Source: VAZQ01 sp036557665
GTDB taxonomy: Bacteria > Pseudomonadota > Alphaproteobacteria > Rhizobiales > Xanthobacteraceae
Assembly (NCBI GenBank): GCA_036557665.1
Contig: DATBHG010000072.1
Span: 67,300-131,299 of the forward strand
Direction of reading: 5' to 3'
Length of the DNA stretch: 64,000 nt
Shown: in pieces, positions 62,974 through 64,000 of the stretch
How the letters are laid out: each line of letters begins with the position of its first letter
Numbering within the stretch: position 1 is the first letter of the stretch
The notes under the pieces: generated by a model
What the model saw: only the letters and a program-made list of their open reading frames with translations
What the model was told of the DNA's origin: nothing
Databases searched by the model: none
Position numbers and translations under genes: made by a program

Positions 62974-64000
62974 ATGGCGAAGGAGACGTCACGGCTTGCG
63001 GACTACGCGGTCTCCTGCCGCTTTGAAGAGCTTCCGAGCGACGTCGTCGAACGCGCCAAGCAATGCATCGCCGATACGATTGCCACGGCGATTTTCGGCT
63101 ACGAGCTTCCTTGGAGCAAGATTGTGGTGGGCTATGCGCAACGAAATGGCGCCGGCGGCAACAGCCGAATTCTCGGCCTTGGCGGCGCACGCGTCCGTGC
63201 GCCCGCCGCCGCCTTGGCCAACGGCGCGCTCGCGCACGCCTTCGAGATGGACAATTTGACTTGGCCGAGCACCGGCGTGCATCCGGGCGCAACCCTGCTG
63301 GTTCCGGCCCTTGCGGTCGCGCAGGAGCGCGCCCTCGGCGGGCGCGCGCTGATTACCGCCATCGTCGCCGGCGCGGAGGTCATGATCCGAATCGGGCGCG
63401 CCACCCGCCACAGCAACGAGGGGCGTGGCTTCCATGCGCCAGGCACGACCGGGCCGTTCGGCGCGGCCGTCGCCTGCGGCAAGCTCCTGGCGTTCGACGC
63501 CGAGCGCATGCGCAATGCGCTGGGCATAGCCGGCTCGCTTGCCTGCGGCCTCATGGAATTCGCCCGTTCGGGCACCGGGGCCATGGTGAAGCGCCTGCAT
63601 CTCGGGCGCGCCGCCGAGAGCGGCGTATTGGCGGCGGCGCTGGCGGGCGACGGCTTCACCGGTCCGGAAAGCGTGCTCGAAGGCGAGTTCGGCTTCCTGC
63701 GCGTGTTCTGCGGCAACGCGTTCGACACCGCCGAGCTCACGCGCGGGCTGGGCGAGAGCTATGCCACGCACTCGATCACGCTCAAGCGTTTTTCCTGCCA
63801 CATCACCGCGCACACCCCAGTGCAGGCGGTGCTCGATCTGCGCGCGCAGCACGGCTATGCCGCCGCCGACGTCGCCTCGATCCACATCGCCGGCAACGAC
63901 AAGATGGCCGGGGTCAACAACATCCGCGCGCCGGCCGACATCATGATGGCGCAATATTCGATCCCGTTCTGCGTCGCGCTGGCGCACCTGCGCGATCCGC
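62974..64000 (+). CDS. MmgE/PrpD family protein (3' end outside window)
   Basis: 342 codons are visible and the frame is open at the right edge. Start ATG 62974 (MAKETSRLADYAV) has GAAGG 7 bases upstream; ATG 62878 in frame would add 32 residues with no match. The family contains 2-methylcitrate dehydratase and related lyases. Landmarks: LPSDVVERAKQCIADTIATAI, AALANGALAHAFEMDN, HPGATLLVPALAVA and MVKRLHLGRAAESGV. Substrate unknown. Confidence 0.92.
   Translation, partial: MAKETSRLADYAVSCRFEELPSDVVERAKQCIADTIATAIFGYELPWSKIVVGYAQRNGAGGNSRILGLGGARVRAPAAALANGALAHAFEMDNLTWPSTGVHPGATLLVPALAVAQERALGGRALITAIVAGAEVMIRIGRATRHSNEGRGFHAPGTTGPFGAAVACGKLLAFDAERMRNALGIAGSLACGLMEFARSGTGAMVKRLHLGRAAESGVLAAALAGDGFTGPESVLEGEFGFLRVFCGNAFDTAELTRGLGESYATHSITLKRFSCHITAHTPVQAVLDLRAQHGYAAADVASIHIAGNDKMAGVNNIRAPADIMMAQYSIPFCVALAHLRDP

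Overview
The window reads as chromosomal DNA of a high-GC alphaproteobacterium, most likely a member of the Hyphomicrobiales (Rhizobiales) close to the Nitrobacteraceae/Xanthobacteraceae. The evidence is synteny and family content: an ihfA-merR cluster downstream of plsX-fabH, a ubiquinol-cytochrome c chaperone next to a DUF177 gene, a 14-subunit nuo operon followed by birA, RNase J, methylmalonyl-CoA epimerase, DUF1467, a type-2 proS and lolC/E-lolD, plus DUF3606 and DUF3775 proteins. No rRNA, tRNA or CRISPR array was found.

Layout. (1) 1-5.7 kb is an accessory island edge: the tail of an upstream gene, a 1087-residue protein joining a HEPN-like N-terminus (R89-x4-H94) to a DUF499 ATPase, a DNA ligase catalytic core without an OB fold, a GNAT acetyltransferase, an orphan small ORF and a broken tyrosine integrase. 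It looks like part of an anti-phage or DNA-modification locus cut by the window start. (2) 5.7-13.9 kb is low-density DNA: an orphan oligopeptide-type binding protein, two small peptides with double-glycine leader motifs, many one- or two-helix micro-membrane proteins, two orphan single-domain response regulators, a zinc-ribbon protein and a DUF3606 protein. Three near-identical 16-bp palindromes (consensus YGTGACGGYYATCACA) lie in front of three of these small genes, suggesting a shared regulon. (3) 13.9-19.2 kb is a housekeeping block: DUF3775, MerR, ihfA, fabH, plsX, DUF177, cytochrome bc1 chaperone and bamE. (4) 19.2-32 kb holds the proton-pumping pyrophosphatase, an FMN alpha-hydroxy-acid oxidase, thiL, a P450, nusB-ribH-ribE-ribD, a NepR-like small protein, a tiny lipoprotein, a CmcJ/NvfI-family protein and gyrA. 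(5) 32-44.7 kb holds lolD-lolC/E, a MarR-GNAT regulator with its own palindromic operator and a 14-bp tandem repeat, a DUF433 antitoxin remnant, proS, an FAD monooxygenase, DUF1467, mce, RNase J and birA. (6) 44.7-59.8 kb is the complete complex I operon nuoA-N, transcribed leftwards, with unannotated small membrane ORFs between nuoF/nuoG and nuoH/nuoI. (7) 60-64 kb holds catabolic genes: a BKACE-type beta-keto acid cleavage enzyme, a secreted beta-propeller with a CxxCH haem motif, and an MmgE/PrpD protein running off the end.

How they work together. Most of the right two thirds is core physiology: respiration (NuoA-N, bc1 chaperone, HppA), envelope assembly (BamE, LolCDE, PlsX/FabH), cofactors (riboflavin, thiamine-PP, biotin ligation) and information processing (GyrA, ProS, NusB, IHF, RNase J). 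The left third is the accessory part. The most promising points for new biology are the HEPN-DUF499 protein, the shared palindromes in front of small genes, the paired GG-leader peptides, the operator/repeat upstream of the MarR-GNAT gene and the small proteins inside the nuo operon.
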